This document shows, in pieces, positions 1 to 9,700 of a stretch of DNA of 64,000 nt. The translations under genes and the position numbers were made by a program. Within the stretch, counting starts at the first letter, position 1. The number at the start of each line of letters is the position of its first letter. The notes under the pieces were generated by a model. That model had not been told where the DNA came from. It did not search any database and saw nothing but the letters and a program-made list of their open reading frames with translations. This DNA is from Acinetobacter defluvii. GTDB lineage: Bacteria; Pseudomonadota; Gammaproteobacteria; Pseudomonadales; Moraxellaceae. The DNA is taken from NCBI RefSeq assembly GCF_001704615.3, contig NZ_CP029397.2, positions 3,100,001 through 3,164,000 of the forward strand, written 5' to 3'.

Positions 1-236
1 TGATAAGCTTGATTACTTGGAATATGTCCCTCAATCACCACCTGAATCTCGCCAACATGCCCTTGTTCTGCTTGTTTAACCGCTTCTGCAATCACCGTCT
101 GATCTTGTTTGGAAAAATATCGCTTCGATGCAGGCATATAAAAAAAATGCTTAAGCCAACGTGCAAAACTTGGCGTTACATGTTGTTGTATTTTTGGTTC
201 TGTGACGATCTCTGTTGTATCTGTTTTACTTACCAT
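1..236 (-). CDS. TPM-domain protein, 3' end cut by the window edge
   Basis: The gene reads leftward from an ATG at 236 and runs off the window, so only about 78 residues are visible. The start overlaps the end of the upstream TPM protein by 7 bases, which indicates translational coupling. The visible part begins MVSKTDTTEIVTEPKIQQHV and continues with a region rich in basic and aromatic residues (FARWLKHFFYMPASKRYF), then a stretch like the start of a TPM domain (QTVIAEAVKQAEQGHVGEIQ). In many proteobacteria a second, shorter TPM protein follows the LemA and YgcG-type genes. That placement supports the call, but most of the domain lies outside the window. Confidence 0.6.
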   Translation of the reverse strand, partial: MVSKTDTTEIVTEPKIQQHVTPSFARWLKHFFYMPASKRYFSKQDQTVIAEAVKQAEQGHVGEIQVVIEGHIPSNQAY

Positions 237-1321
237 GAGCCTGATGCACCTCCCCCGCCAAAGCCGCCACCGCCGCCACTATATCCACCGCCGCCTCCGA
301 AGCCGCCACCACTACTTCCACCACGTCCACCACCACCTGAAAGAAACATTTGAAAAATCAGTTGTGCTAAGGAAGTGATCAATAAAAAGAAAATTCCAAA
401 CCCCATGACTAGGCTCATCAAAATACCTGAACCGTAAATCAAACTCGCAGCAAATGCTGTCACACCCGCAACTGAAGCACTCAACCGATTGCCAATGATA
501 AATGAGGCAAAAACTCCAATAATCAAAATGATCATGGCTGTGGTCATGGTGCGATCTTTGGCTTCTTGTTCTTGAATGGCTTGATCTTGACGGGCTTTGA
601 GTTCATCCGCAGCTTGTTTGGCTATTTCTGGGTCTAAATTTAAAACACGTTCAATTTCAGTCACGCCTACCTGAATACCTTGCCCATATCGACCTTCTTT
701 AAAATAAGGTGTGATTTGGTTTCGGATAATTCGGCTGACCATAATGTCAGGCAATACACCTTCTAAACCATAACCCGTGGCAATATGAATTTTACGGTCA
801 TTCACTGCAACTGCAATCAATAAACCATTGTCCTGTTTTGCAGAACCTAGTTTCCATTGCTCCGCCACACGCATCGCAAAATCAAAAATACCTTCATTAC
901 CTGTCGTAGGTACAATGATGATACCTATTTGCGCTTTGCCCTGATTGTGAATAGTGCGAATTTGGGTTTCTAAGTTTTGTTTCTCAGTTGCAGATAAAAT
1001 ATTGGCTTGATCAATAACAGGCTGATTTAAAGTAGGAAGCTGCCGCTCAGTTTGTCCTGCTGCCATATCATTGGCAACAGTCGGTGCAGTATTTTGATGT
1101 TGTGTATGGGTTGTGGGTTGTTGATTTAGTGGTGGCGTATTGGGTGATGTGGAATTTTGATTTTGAATCACTTTCCCCATTACCACAGCATTTTCAACGC
1201 TGTCCGTTGCAGTTGCCACTTCCGCCCAAGCCAATGATTGAAAGGCAAATAGTAAGATACTGACCCACAGCATCAACCCTGTTTTCATTTTAGGATGAAT
1301 AACTTTGCACATTTCAATCAT
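230..1321 (-). CDS. TPM-domain (YgcG-type) membrane protein with glycine-rich tail
   Basis: A 363-residue protein. It has an N-terminal signal or anchor segment (about residues 12-33), a polar Gln/Thr/Pro-rich linker, a TPM domain at about 95-225 (NQPVIDQANILSATEKQNLE, then GYGLEGVLPD), one or two membrane spans at about 260-325, and a C-terminal tail made almost only of Gly and Ser with a final Trp. This is the usual architecture of the YgcG/TPM family. Its exact function is unsettled; family members are linked to membrane protein quality control and, in plants, to photosystem repair. It sits 26 bases downstream of the lemA gene and overlaps the next TPM gene. An internal Met at residue 12 is a possible alternative start. 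Confidence 0.85.
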   Translation of the reverse strand: MIEMCKVIHPKMKTGLMLWVSILLFAFQSLAWAEVATATDSVENAVVMGKVIQNQNSTSPNTPPLNQQPTTHTQHQNTAPTVANDMAAGQTERQLPTLNQPVIDQANILSATEKQNLETQIRTIHNQGKAQIGIIIVPTTGNEGIFDFAMRVAEQWKLGSAKQDNGLLIAVAVNDRKIHIATGYGLEGVLPDIMVSRIIRNQITPYFKEGRYGQGIQVGVTEIERVLNLDPEIAKQAADELKARQDQAIQEQEAKDRTMTTAMIILIIGVFASFIIGNRLSASVAGVTAFAASLIYGSGILMSLVMGFGIFFLLITSLAQLIFQMFLSGGGGRGGSSGGGFGGGGGYSGGGGGFGGGGASGSW

Positions 1322-1347
1322 ATTTTTCTCACTGTATTTTCAATTGT

Positions 1348-1941
1348 TTAATTAAAATTTACAGTCGGAGCTTTGGCTGCACCTGCTTCTGCACTAAAGT
1401 TTGGCTTGGTTTTCATCCCAATTACTTTAGCTGTCATCGCTTGCGGGAACTGACGCACATAAGTATTGTAATCTTGTACTGTTTCTACATAGCGTGTACG
1501 TGCGGTACTGATGCGGTTTTCTGTACCTTCAAGTTGTACTTGTAAATCACGGAACTGTTCATTCGCTTTAAGATCTGGATAGTTTTCAGTGACTGCCAAT
1601 AAACGTGATAATGCACTGGTCATTTGAGATTGTGCTTCTTGATATTTTTTAAATAGCTCTGGATTTTCCAAAACCTCTTTATCCACTTTCAACCCTGCAA
1701 CATTGGCACGTGCTTGCGTGACTTCTGTCAGCACTTGCTCTTCGTGTTTGGCATAGCCTTTCACAACGTTCACAAGGTTGGGAACTAAATCTGCACGGCG
1801 TTGATATTGGTTTTCCACTTCTGACCAAGCCGCAGTCACAGATTCATCTTTGGCTTGTAGTGTATTATAACCACAACCTGAAAATACCAATGTGCTTGCA
1901 AGAGTCAATGCCAAAGCAGTTTTTTTCATCGCATTCATCAT
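1348..1941 (-). CDS. lemA: LemA family protein
   Basis: A 197-residue protein matching the LemA family: a short hydrophobic N-terminus ending at a cysteine (LVFSGC, about residue 22), then the hallmark GYNTLQ, WSEVENQYQRRADLVPNLVN and VKGYAKHEEQVL helices, and a later YPDLKANEQF segment. The cysteine suggests it may be lipidated, although the lipobox is imperfect (Phe at -3). LemA proteins are commonly encoded next to TPM proteins, as here, which suggests a joint role at the membrane. The start is either Met1 or Met5. The gene begins the lemA-TPM-TPM run. The 190 bases upstream are AT-rich and end at the rbfA terminator. Confidence 0.9.
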   Translation of the reverse strand: MMNAMKKTALALTLASTLVFSGCGYNTLQAKDESVTAAWSEVENQYQRRADLVPNLVNVVKGYAKHEEQVLTEVTQARANVAGLKVDKEVLENPELFKKYQEAQSQMTSALSRLLAVTENYPDLKANEQFRDLQVQLEGTENRISTARTRYVETVQDYNTYVRQFPQAMTAKVIGMKTKPNFSAEAGAAKAPTVNFN

Positions 1942-2092
1942 CTAAAACCTCAAGTATTTATTTGTATTTGTTGATATAAGTTTATTCTATACACATTTTA
2001 GAAATAGAATTGTTTAATTTATGCTATCAACACGATGCAATACGTCTTATTTATATTCTCTATCGCTGTATTTCAGGGGTATTTATTGACAT

Positions 2093-2117
2093 AAAAAAGC
2101 CACCCAAAGGTGGCTTT
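2093..2117 (-). terminator. Rho-independent terminator of the rimP-nusA-infB-rbfA operon
   Basis: Read leftward, GCCACC-TTTG-GGTGGC is followed by six T. It lies 13 bases beyond the rbfA stop codon. Its placement shows that truB does not follow rbfA in this operon. Confidence 0.85.
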
Positions 2118-2129
2118 CATTACGATGAT

Positions 2130-2534
2130 TTACTCATCATCTTTCTTTTCTTCAGCAGGCGGTAAATCCTTAACTGCTTCTGCAATCAGACCAAACATAT
2201 AGTTTCCGTATGCATTGGTTTTGTCATAATGGAAACGCAAACGTGGCGTTATACGTGTTTTGATGCGACGACCAAGTTCATGACGCAAGAAACCAGATGC
2301 TTTATTTAACACATCCAAAGTTTCTTTATTTGCAGATTCACTTTGTTCATCACCTAATTCACGCCCCATGACTGTGACATAAACTTCAGCATATCCTAGG
2401 TCTGGGCTGACTTTTACCGCAGAGATGGTCACTAGACCACCTAAGCGTGGATCTTTCAGCTCTTGACGAATCAGTTCAGACAATTCTCGCTGAACTGTAT
2501 CTGCCATACGCTTAAGACGCTGACTACCCGCCAT
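2130..2534 (-). CDS. rbfA: Ribosome-binding factor A
   Basis: A 134-residue protein of the RbfA family, a cold-shock-associated factor that binds the 30S subunit and helps mature the 5' end of 16S rRNA. The start (AGSQRLKRMADTVQRELSEL), the DPRLGGLVTISAVKVSPDL motif and the C-terminal TPRLRFHYD segment are typical of its KH-like fold. The C-terminus ends in an acidic/basic tail (PPAEEKKDDE). Its first base overlaps the last base of infB, so translation is probably coupled. It is the last gene of the rimP-nusA-infB-rbfA operon. Confidence 0.97.
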   Translation of the reverse strand: MAGSQRLKRMADTVQRELSELIRQELKDPRLGGLVTISAVKVSPDLGYAEVYVTVMGRELGDEQSESANKETLDVLNKASGFLRHELGRRIKTRITPRLRFHYDKTNAYGNYMFGLIAEAVKDLPPAEEKKDDE

Positions 2535-5242
2535 TAAAGACTCCGTTTAATCAATTGAACATCATACACTTCGATCTTATCAAGTGGTTTGATGTCATTA
2601 TAGCCTTTCACTGCAAGACCGCATTCCATGCCTGCACGCACTTCTTCAACCACTTCTTTGAAGCGACGAAGTGATTCAAGCTCACCTTGGAAGATAACCA
2701 CATCATCACGAAGTACACGAATTGGTTTGTTACGATGTAACACCCCTTCTAGTACCATACAACCTGCAGCTGCACCAAATTTACTTGAATGGAAGACTTC
2801 ACGTACTTGTGCAACACCAAGGATCGTTTCACGATGCTCAGGCGCAAGCTTACCACTCATTGCCGCTTTTACGTCATCAATCAATTGATAGATCACGCTA
2901 TAGTAACGAATGTCAATGCCGTCAGCATCTGCTTTTTGACGTGCTGTATTATCGGCACGAACGTTAAAGCCAAGCAATACTGCTTCTGAAGATTCTGCTA
3001 ATGTCACATCAGACTCAGTAATCGCACCAACACCTGAACCGATCACACGTACTTTAACTTCATCAGTCGAAAGATCAGCAAGCGCAACGTGTAATGCTTC
3101 TAAAGTACCACGTACATCTGTTTTCAATACAACATTAACAATTGGCACATCTTTCTTGCCCATTGATGCCATAAGGTTTTCAAGACGCATCGCACTTTGA
3201 CGTTCAAGACGTTTTTGGCGTTCACGGTCATTACGCGCTTCAGCAACTTCACGTGCTTTTTTCTCATCATTTACAACAAGAACTTCATCACCTGCCATTG
3301 GTGCATCAGGCAAACCTAAAATTTCCACTGGAATAGATGGACCTGCTGATTTAATACGTTGACCGTTTTCATCTGTCATCGCACGAACACGACCATAAGA
3401 TGAACCAGCAAGGACTAAGTCACCAACATTCAATGTACCATTTTGTACAAGAATAGACGTTACTGCACCACGACCTTTATCCACACGCGCTTCAATAACC
3501 ACACCTTGTGCTGCACCTTCTTCAGATGCTTTCAACTCTAACAATTCAGCTTGAATTGAAATCAAGTCTAGTAACTCATCGATCCCCATACCAGAGTGTG
3601 CTGAAACCATTGCAACAGGTACATCACCACCCCATTGTTCAGGTACGATTTCTTTGGTGGTTAATTCATTCAATACACGATCTGGATCAGCAGATTCTTT
3701 GTCCATTTTATTGATTGCAACAATGATCGGTGTCCCTGCTGCACGTGCATGGTCAATTGCCTCTGCAGTTTGTGGCATAACACCATCATCTGCTGCGACA
3801 ACAAGCACCACGATATCAGTTGCTTTCGCACCACGAGAACGCATTGCAGTAAATGCTGCGTGTCCCGGTGTATCTAAGAAAGTAATAATACCTTTCTCAG
3901 TTTTCACATGATAAGCACCAATATGTTGGGTAATGCCACCTGCTTCGCCTTGCGCCACTTTGGCACGACGAATACGGTCAAGAAGCGATGTTTTACCATG
4001 GTCAACGTGACCCATAATGGTCACCACTGGTGGACGAGTAGTTTGTACACCACGTGCTTCTTCAGCGGCTTCAAGCAAGTTATCTTCTGCTTGTGTATCT
4101 GAAACGAGCACTGGATTGTGACCCATTTCTTCCACCACAAGTGCAGCAATTTCTTGGTCAATCGCTTGGTTCTGAGTAACCAACTCACCCATTTTCATGA
4201 GTGATTTAATCACCTCACGCACCTTAACCGCCATTTTTGCAGCCAAGTCAGCAACCACGATCGTTGCACCAATTTCCACATCATAAACTTGTTTTTTAAC
4301 TGGTTTTTCAAAACCATGCTTATTTGCTTGGCTGGTTTTTAAACCACGTTTATGCGGGTTATGGCTGAAAGATTGCTCTTCTTGACCACGGCGACCACCT
4401 TTCTTTTGACCACGTGGATTATTGGTATTGGTACCACGTTTAATCTCACGGTCTTCTTTTGCAAAAGAATCTTCGTATGCTTGACCTACCAGACCTGCTG
4501 CTAATGGAGAGTCATCGACAACACGGATCGTTGCTGTAGCATCTTCATTTGAATATTTAGATGCCATTTTACGCATCTGTTCAAGCGTACGTTGTTGCGC
4601 CTCTTCTGCAGCTTTACGACGTGCGCTTTCTTCTACTGCTTTTAATTTTGCAGCTTCAGCTTCACGTGCTTTTTTCTGTTCAGGCGTTTCAATGGTTTTA
4701 ACCGTTGCTTTGGTAATTGGTTTATTCGTAGATTTACGTTTTACCACTACCGCCGCTTTTGGTGTTTCTTTTGCCGCAGTTTGCTGTTTAGCAGCAGCAC
4801 GCATTTTTTCCAAATTTGCTTTCGCAGAGCTTTCAGATTTCTCTTGCTCTTTGCTTGCAACATCTGCTTTGGCTTTTTGTTCAGCCTGTACTTGTGCTTC
4901 AGCTTGGGCTTTTGCTAACGCTTCTGCCTTAATTTGTTCTGGATTTGGCTTAGTAAAAGTATGTTTTTTACGTACTTCTACATTAATCGTTTTAGCCTTA
5001 CCCGATGTACTGGCTACTTTAGCAGTACTAGTCGTTTTACGTTTCAACGTGATTTTTCCTGCGTTACCCACATTTTGACCATGAGATTTTTTCAAATGGT
5101 TAACAAGGGTAGCTTGCTGTTCTGTTGTAATCTTGTCTTCAGCTTTCTTTTGTGGCAATCCAGCTTCACGCACCTGATCAAGGAGCTTTTCAACAGGAAG
5201 TCCTACACTGACCGCTAACTCTTTAATTGACTTATCCGTCAT
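2534..5242 (-). CDS. infB: Translation initiation factor IF-2
   Basis: A 902-residue GTPase that brings initiator tRNA to the 30S subunit. The N-terminal IF2_N domain occupies about residues 1-50. A long, charged Ala/Lys/Glu-rich linker follows (about 95-300), then a second IF2_N-like domain (about 320-375). The G domain carries the P-loop GHVDHGKT at 411-418, then [16 protein letters not shown] and NKMD. Domains II-IV follow, ending in [15 protein letters not shown]. Length and domain order fit proteobacterial IF-2. It starts 10 bases after nusA and overlaps rbfA by one base. The co-location with three initiator tRNA genes joins the factor and its ligand at one locus. Confidence 0.98.
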
Positions 5243-5252
5243 GTATTACCTC

Positions 5253-6737
5253 CTAGTTAAACCATGATTCACGCGCTTTCATAATAAATTGACCTGCTTT
5301 CTCAGCATCGAAACCTTCAATATCTGCGATATCGTCAGTTGCCTGATCAGCCAAATCATCAACTGTAATAACACCACGAGCCGCTAAAGCATATGCAATT
5401 TCAGAAGTCATTCCTTCCATTTCTAGAAGTTCTTGACTTGGCTCTTGAATGTTTTCTTGCTGCTTCAGCGCATCTGCTAAAGCTGCTTCTTTCGCACGAC
5501 CTTGCAACATTTCCACAAGTTCAGCATCAAGCTCAATCTCATCAAATGTTTCTGCAGGGACATAAGCAATTTCTTCAAGTGAAGTAAAGCCCATTTCCAC
5601 CAACGCGATTGCAAGATCTTCTTCAATATCAAGACGTGTTACAAACATATCTAAATATTGTTGTGCTTCACTTTGTTGACGAGCACGATACTCATCTTCA
5701 AGCATCATATTGAGTTTATAGCCTGTAAGCTCTGAAGCTAAACGGACATTTTGACCTTGAGAACCAATAGCACGCGCTAATTGATCACTGGTTGCAAAAA
5801 TAATATCTGCTGTACGTTCTTCTTCATCAATCACAATACCTGACACATCTGCAGGCTCTAATGCGCTTGCAATATACTGTGCTGGATCGTCAGACCAAAC
5901 CACCACATCAATACGTTCACCATTAAGCTCCGATTGTACTGCTTGAATACGTGTACCACGCATACCAATACACGCACCGACTGGATCAATACGATGATCG
6001 TTAGTTTTCACTGCAATTTTAGCACGAACACCTGGTTGGCGTGCAGCTGCTTTAATCTCAATGATTTCTTCAGAAATTTCTGGAATTTCTTTTTTCATCA
6101 ATGCCATTAACATTTCAGGTTTTGCACGTGACAATAATAATTGTGCACCACGACCTTCTTTGTTGACGCTATATAAAATGGCATTTACACGTTGTTTCGG
6201 ACGAAGAATTTCTTTGTGAATCATTTCTTCACGTGCCAAATACGCTTCTGCATTATCACCTAAGTCAATGATAAAACCATCTTTGGTTTGTTTTTTCACT
6301 TCACCGTAGATCAACTCGCCGACTTTTGACTCGTATGCGTCTGCAACTAAGGCACGTTCTGCTTCACGGATTTTTTGCACAATCACTTGTTTTGCAATTT
6401 GTGCAGCAATACGACCAAACTCGATAGAAGGTACTTCGAGCTCACGAATATCACCAATTGACCATTTTGCAGGATCTACATCAGAAATCGCATCTTGACA
6501 CGCAGGCATTTCATGATCTTCATCAGCCACCACTTCCCATTGACGGAAAGTGCTGTATTCACCTGTTTTACGGTCAATTTCTACACGCAAACGTGCTTCT
6601 TCAGAATTTGTGCCTTCGTAGAATTTTTTCTTTGTTGCAGCTACAAGTGCTTGCTCAAGTGCTTCAAAGATCGCTTCACGACTAACACCTTTTTCATTAC
6701 TAACCGTCTCTGCAACGGTAAGAATTTCACGGCCCAT
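5253..6737 (-). CDS. nusA: Transcription termination/antitermination factor NusA
   Basis: A 494-residue RNA polymerase-binding elongation factor. The N-terminal polymerase-binding domain begins MGREILTVAETVSNEKGVSR. An S1 domain lies at about 135-200, two KH domains at about 230-345 (DPVGACIGMRGTRIQAV and AIGSQGQNVRLASELTG), and two C-terminal acidic repeats follow (LVEMGFTSLEEIAYVP; LAARGVITVDDLADQ). The two C-terminal repeats are as in enterobacterial NusA. The gene sits between rimP and infB in the classic operon order. Confidence 0.98.
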   Translation of the reverse strand: MGREILTVAETVSNEKGVSREAIFEALEQALVAATKKKFYEGTNSEEARLRVEIDRKTGEYSTFRQWEVVADEDHEMPACQDAISDVDPAKWSIGDIRELEVPSIEFGRIAAQIAKQVIVQKIREAERALVADAYESKVGELIYGEVKKQTKDGFIIDLGDNAEAYLAREEMIHKEILRPKQRVNAILYSVNKEGRGAQLLLSRAKPEMLMALMKKEIPEISEEIIEIKAAARQPGVRAKIAVKTNDHRIDPVGACIGMRGTRIQAVQSELNGERIDVVVWSDDPAQYIASALEPADVSGIVIDEEERTADIIFATSDQLARAIGSQGQNVRLASELTGYKLNMMLEDEYRARQQSEAQQYLDMFVTRLDIEEDLAIALVEMGFTSLEEIAYVPAETFDEIELDAELVEMLQGRAKEAALADALKQQENIQEPSQELLEMEGMTSEIAYALAARGVITVDDLADQATDDIADIEGFDAEKAGQFIMKARESWFN

Positions 6738-6777
6738 AAGTCACCTACTATTCAAATTCTTATTCGTTAAAATTAAT

Positions 6778-7302
6778 TTAGTCTTGATAGATTAAATTGG
6801 CTTTGTCGATATTATTACTGTCAATGTCCAAAACTTGCTGCTTTTCAACTTCAACTTGAATCATTTCATTTTCAAGATCAACAGATACAAGCTTCGCTTG
6901 GAGTTTACGACGGTTTTCTACAGCTGCAATTAGACGTAATGCGACTTGCTGACCGACATATTGAGACATTTGTTTCAATTCAAAAAAAGGACGATCCCAA
7001 CCAGGAGATGATACTTCTAGTGCATACTCACCCGAAATTGGATCATGTACATCAAGAATCGCACCTACTTGCTGAGTCACACGTACACAGTCTTGTACGC
7101 CAATACCTTGACCCAACTCAACCTCACCCTCTTCATTGATGACAGGTTCAGCATTTTTATCAATTTCTTTGTCAATATAGATACGTAGCAATGAACGTTT
7201 ACCTTGCGGTAAAAATTCAATTCCCCACAACTCTACATCACACGCTTGCACTGCAGGAGCGATTAAATCTTGAAGTGCTTGAGTTTTATTTGATAGCTTC
7301 AT
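6778..7302 (-). CDS. rimP: Ribosome maturation factor RimP
   Basis: A 174-residue protein of the RimP/YhbC family, needed for 30S subunit maturation. Diagnostic stretches are [20 protein letters not shown], the IYIDKE segment, [20 protein letters not shown] and [15 protein letters not shown]. It is the first protein gene of the rimP-nusA-infB-rbfA operon. The operon promoter should lie in the 7303-7432 gap, downstream of the tRNA terminator. It is slightly longer than E. coli RimP because of an insert of acidic residues near 50-65. Confidence 0.96.
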
Positions 7303-7432
7303 TTACTCTCGTCATTTTGTGCGATTTATGGTCGAAATGACCACCACAGACCCATACACACTATAGTAGTAGTGAAACATGACACTTTAACTTTGCCTAT
7401 ACGGCTCATATCGACACTACACGATAGCCAAC

Positions 7433-7454
7433 AAAAAAGGGCGAAATTCGCCCC
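7433..7454 (-). terminator. Terminator after the initiator tRNA cluster
   Basis: Read leftward, GGGCGA-ATT-TCGCCC is followed by a run of T. It separates the tRNA transcript (tRNA-Leu and three tRNA-fMet) from the rimP operon. Confidence 0.75.
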
Positions 7455-7524
7455 TATTATCGCACAGCAAGGCTTAGCCCACTATGCAAAAAGACCCACC
7501 TATCTGTGAGCCCTTTTAGAAACT

Positions 7525-7601
<77 letters not shown>

Positions 7602-7690
7602 TCAATTCTGCAAAATTATATACAAAAAACAAAACAACTTCAAGCGTAGATTTATTCTTTGCCTTAACCAAGTTGCAGCTTGATTAAGAT

Positions 7691-7767
<77 letters not shown>

Positions 7768-7839
7768 TCAATATTGTAAATAGTATCTCAATTTAAATAT
7801 AAATTGTCTATTTTAGTTTACATCTAAAATAAAATTGAT

Positions 7840-7916
<77 letters not shown>

Positions 7917-7964
7917 TCAACAGATTTTGCCGCATACACCAACTTAAACTTCTGGATTATAAGT

Positions 7965-8049
7965 TGGTGCGGAAGGGGGGACTTGAACCCCCACGCCCGA
8001 AAGCACTACCACCTCAAGGTAGCGTGTCTACCAATTCCACCACCACCGC
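7965..8049 (-). tRNA. tRNA-Leu (GAG)
   Basis: An 85-base class II tRNA with encoded CCA. The anticodon arm CTACC-TTGAGGT-GGTAG gives anticodon GAG, and the variable arm is long. The acceptor stem GCGGTGG/CTTCCGC has a U5-U68 mismatch next to a G6-U67 wobble. It lies between secG and the initiator tRNAs, the same order as secG-leuU-metY in enterobacteria. Confidence 0.96.
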
Positions 8050-8111
8050 AGCTGTGACGCATTCTAGTAGCTTGCGTCTCAAATTGAAAGGTTTAATTGC
8101 AAAATTTGCAT

Positions 8112-8444
8112 TTATTTTGGTGCAGTTGGTGAAGTTTCACCCGTATTCTGCTGTGTAGCTGGTGCAGGCAGGGATGTGGTTTGTACAGTTTTTAAACCAT
8201 ATGCGTCAGAAGTTTGTTTTTTTGCAAATACAGCAAGACTGATACTGGTCACAAAAAATAGTGCCGTTAAAATCGCAGTCAAACGTGTTAAAAAGTTGGC
8301 CGATCCCGATGCACCAAACACTGTTGCAGCGCCACCGCCACCAAAAGAAGCACCTGCATCTGCACCTTTACCGTGTTGCACAAGAATCAATACGATCATC
8401 AATACAGCTAAAATGATATGCACTACCAGCACAAAACTATGCAT
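8112..8444 (-). CDS. secG: Protein translocase subunit SecG
   Basis: A 110-residue subunit of the SecYEG channel. Two hydrophobic helices lie at about 3-22 and 50-70, flanking the conserved loop HGKGADAGASFGGGGAATVF that marks SecG. The C-terminal tail is polar and Thr/Pro-rich. The start is 9 bases downstream of the tpiA stop codon, so the two are probably co-transcribed, followed by the tRNA genes. Length fits gammaproteobacterial SecG. Confidence 0.96.
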   Translation of the reverse strand: MHSFVLVVHIILAVLMIVLILVQHGKGADAGASFGGGGAATVFGASGSANFLTRLTAILTALFFVTSISLAVFAKKQTSDAYGLKTVQTTSLPAPATQQNTGETSPTAPK

Positions 8445-8453
8445 GCTGAACTC

Positions 8454-9248
8454 CTATTCTTTTGATTTTGCGAAAGCTTGAGCAATTTGATAAAAAGACT
8501 CAGCATTCAAAGAGGCACCACCGACAAGTGCGCCGTTAATATCTGCACATGCAGCCAACTCAGCTGCATTTTCAGGTTTTACACTACCGCCATATAAAAT
8601 GGCAATTTTTGCACCTAATGGCGTAATTTGTGATAAACCTTCACGAATTTTAGCATGCATGGCTTGTGCATCATCAGGAGAAGCTGTTTTACCTGTCCCA
8701 ATTGCCCAAATCGGCTCATACGCCACAATAATATTGTTCCATTGTTCAGCTTTTACAAGAGCCGCAATATCACAAATTTGTTGTAATACGACCTCTTCTG
8801 CCTGACCTGCTTCGCGTTGCGCTAAACTTTCACCTACACAATAGATAATTTTTAAATTTGCATTTAACGCATTTTTAACTTTTTCTTGCACCACTGAAAC
8901 AGTATCACCAAAAATTTCACGGCGCTCAGAATGTCCAATTAAAACAAATTCAATGCCACTATCTTTTAATAACTCTGCACTTATTTCTCCCGTATAAGCA
9001 CCTGTGCCAGCCATACGTGAAAGATCTTGTGCCACGCTCATGATTTTATTCGGCGCATCTGCAAATTGTTGCTGTACAGAAAGTAAGGCGATTGCAATCG
9101 GTGCAACACCAATATGACATTGTTGTTCAGAAATAGGTTGTTGCTGTAATTGTTGCTTTAAGTCTTGGATGAGTTGCTGCGAATTCGCTTGCATTGGGTT
9201 CATTTTCCAATTGCCGACAACCCAAGGAATAATCGTCGAACCCGACAT
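8454..9248 (-). CDS. tpiA: Triose-phosphate isomerase
   Basis: A 264-residue glycolytic enzyme that interconverts dihydroxyacetone phosphate and glyceraldehyde 3-phosphate. Catalytic residues are visible: Lys15 in VGNWKMN, His106 in LIGHSERR and Glu178 in [15 protein letters not shown], plus the phosphate-binding GGSVKPEN. The open frame extends 61 codons upstream, but the family's N-terminus begins at the Met at 9248, which has an AGGG-type ribosome site before it. The upstream extension is therefore not included. The gene heads a tpiA-secG-tRNA transcription unit. Confidence 0.97.
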
Positions 9249-9326
9249 ACACTTAACCCTATTATCGAAAAATGTGCACATTCTACACGGATTTTTAAAT
9301 ATATATGCTTTTTTCTTTATTCGCTT

Positions 9327-9346
9327 GTGGCAAATTGTGGCAAATT
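9327..9346. repeat. Tandem 10-base direct repeat upstream of tpiA
   Basis: GTGGCAAATT occurs twice without a gap, about 80-100 bases upstream of the tpiA start. The spacing equals one helical turn, so a protein could bind both copies on one face, but no known operator is recognised. Confidence 0.6.
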
Positions 9347-9545
9347 TCAAGAATACACCTCTACCGAATAAATAATTTTGTAACAAAATGACCAATAACT
9401 CTGTAAATAGACACTTAATTTGTACTTTCAAGGCAAAAAAGTAGGTTAAATGCTTTAGCTTAATACAATCTTTGGTTAATATAATTATTATTCAAAATAC
9501 TTAGTTGCTACTTTTTTAAATTAAACCCATTTTACAAATGAAACG

Positions 9546-9565
9546 CAAAGTATGGGGATACTTTG
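9546..9565. repeat. Perfect 8-base hairpin upstream of pilB
   Basis: CAAAGTAT and ATACTTTG flank a GGGG loop, 135 bases before the pilB start. There is no T-run on either side, so it is not an ordinary terminator. It could be an operator or an mRNA leader structure. Confidence 0.55.
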
Positions 9566-9700
9566 GGTTGAATGTATTAAGGTGAGTACATCAAATTGGT
9601 AGAGATATCTATAAAAGATCCTTAAATAAGAAGTCTTCAGGTATTGATCTTTTTTGTAAAATCTAAGTATTTAAATTATAAAATAAAAGGTGTATTGGGG

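Larger units (their letters stand above)
9249..9700. other. Divergent intergenic region tpiA/pilB
   Basis: 452 bases between two divergent genes with no convincing gene. It holds a tandem 10-base repeat (GTGGCAAATT twice, 9327-9346) on the tpiA side and a perfect 8-base hairpin (CAAAGTAT-GGGG-ATACTTTG, 9546-9565) on the pilB side. I saw no clear -35/-10 pair for either gene. Confidence 0.6.

Noticed and set aside
9..353. Plus-strand open frame with a proline-rich end
   Set aside because: It is the complement of the Gly/Ser-rich tail of the TPM protein; the proline run mirrors glycine codons.
9249..9431. N-terminal extension of TpiA
   Set aside because: The 61 extra residues are unlike any triose-phosphate isomerase N-terminus, and the Met at 9248 has the right context.
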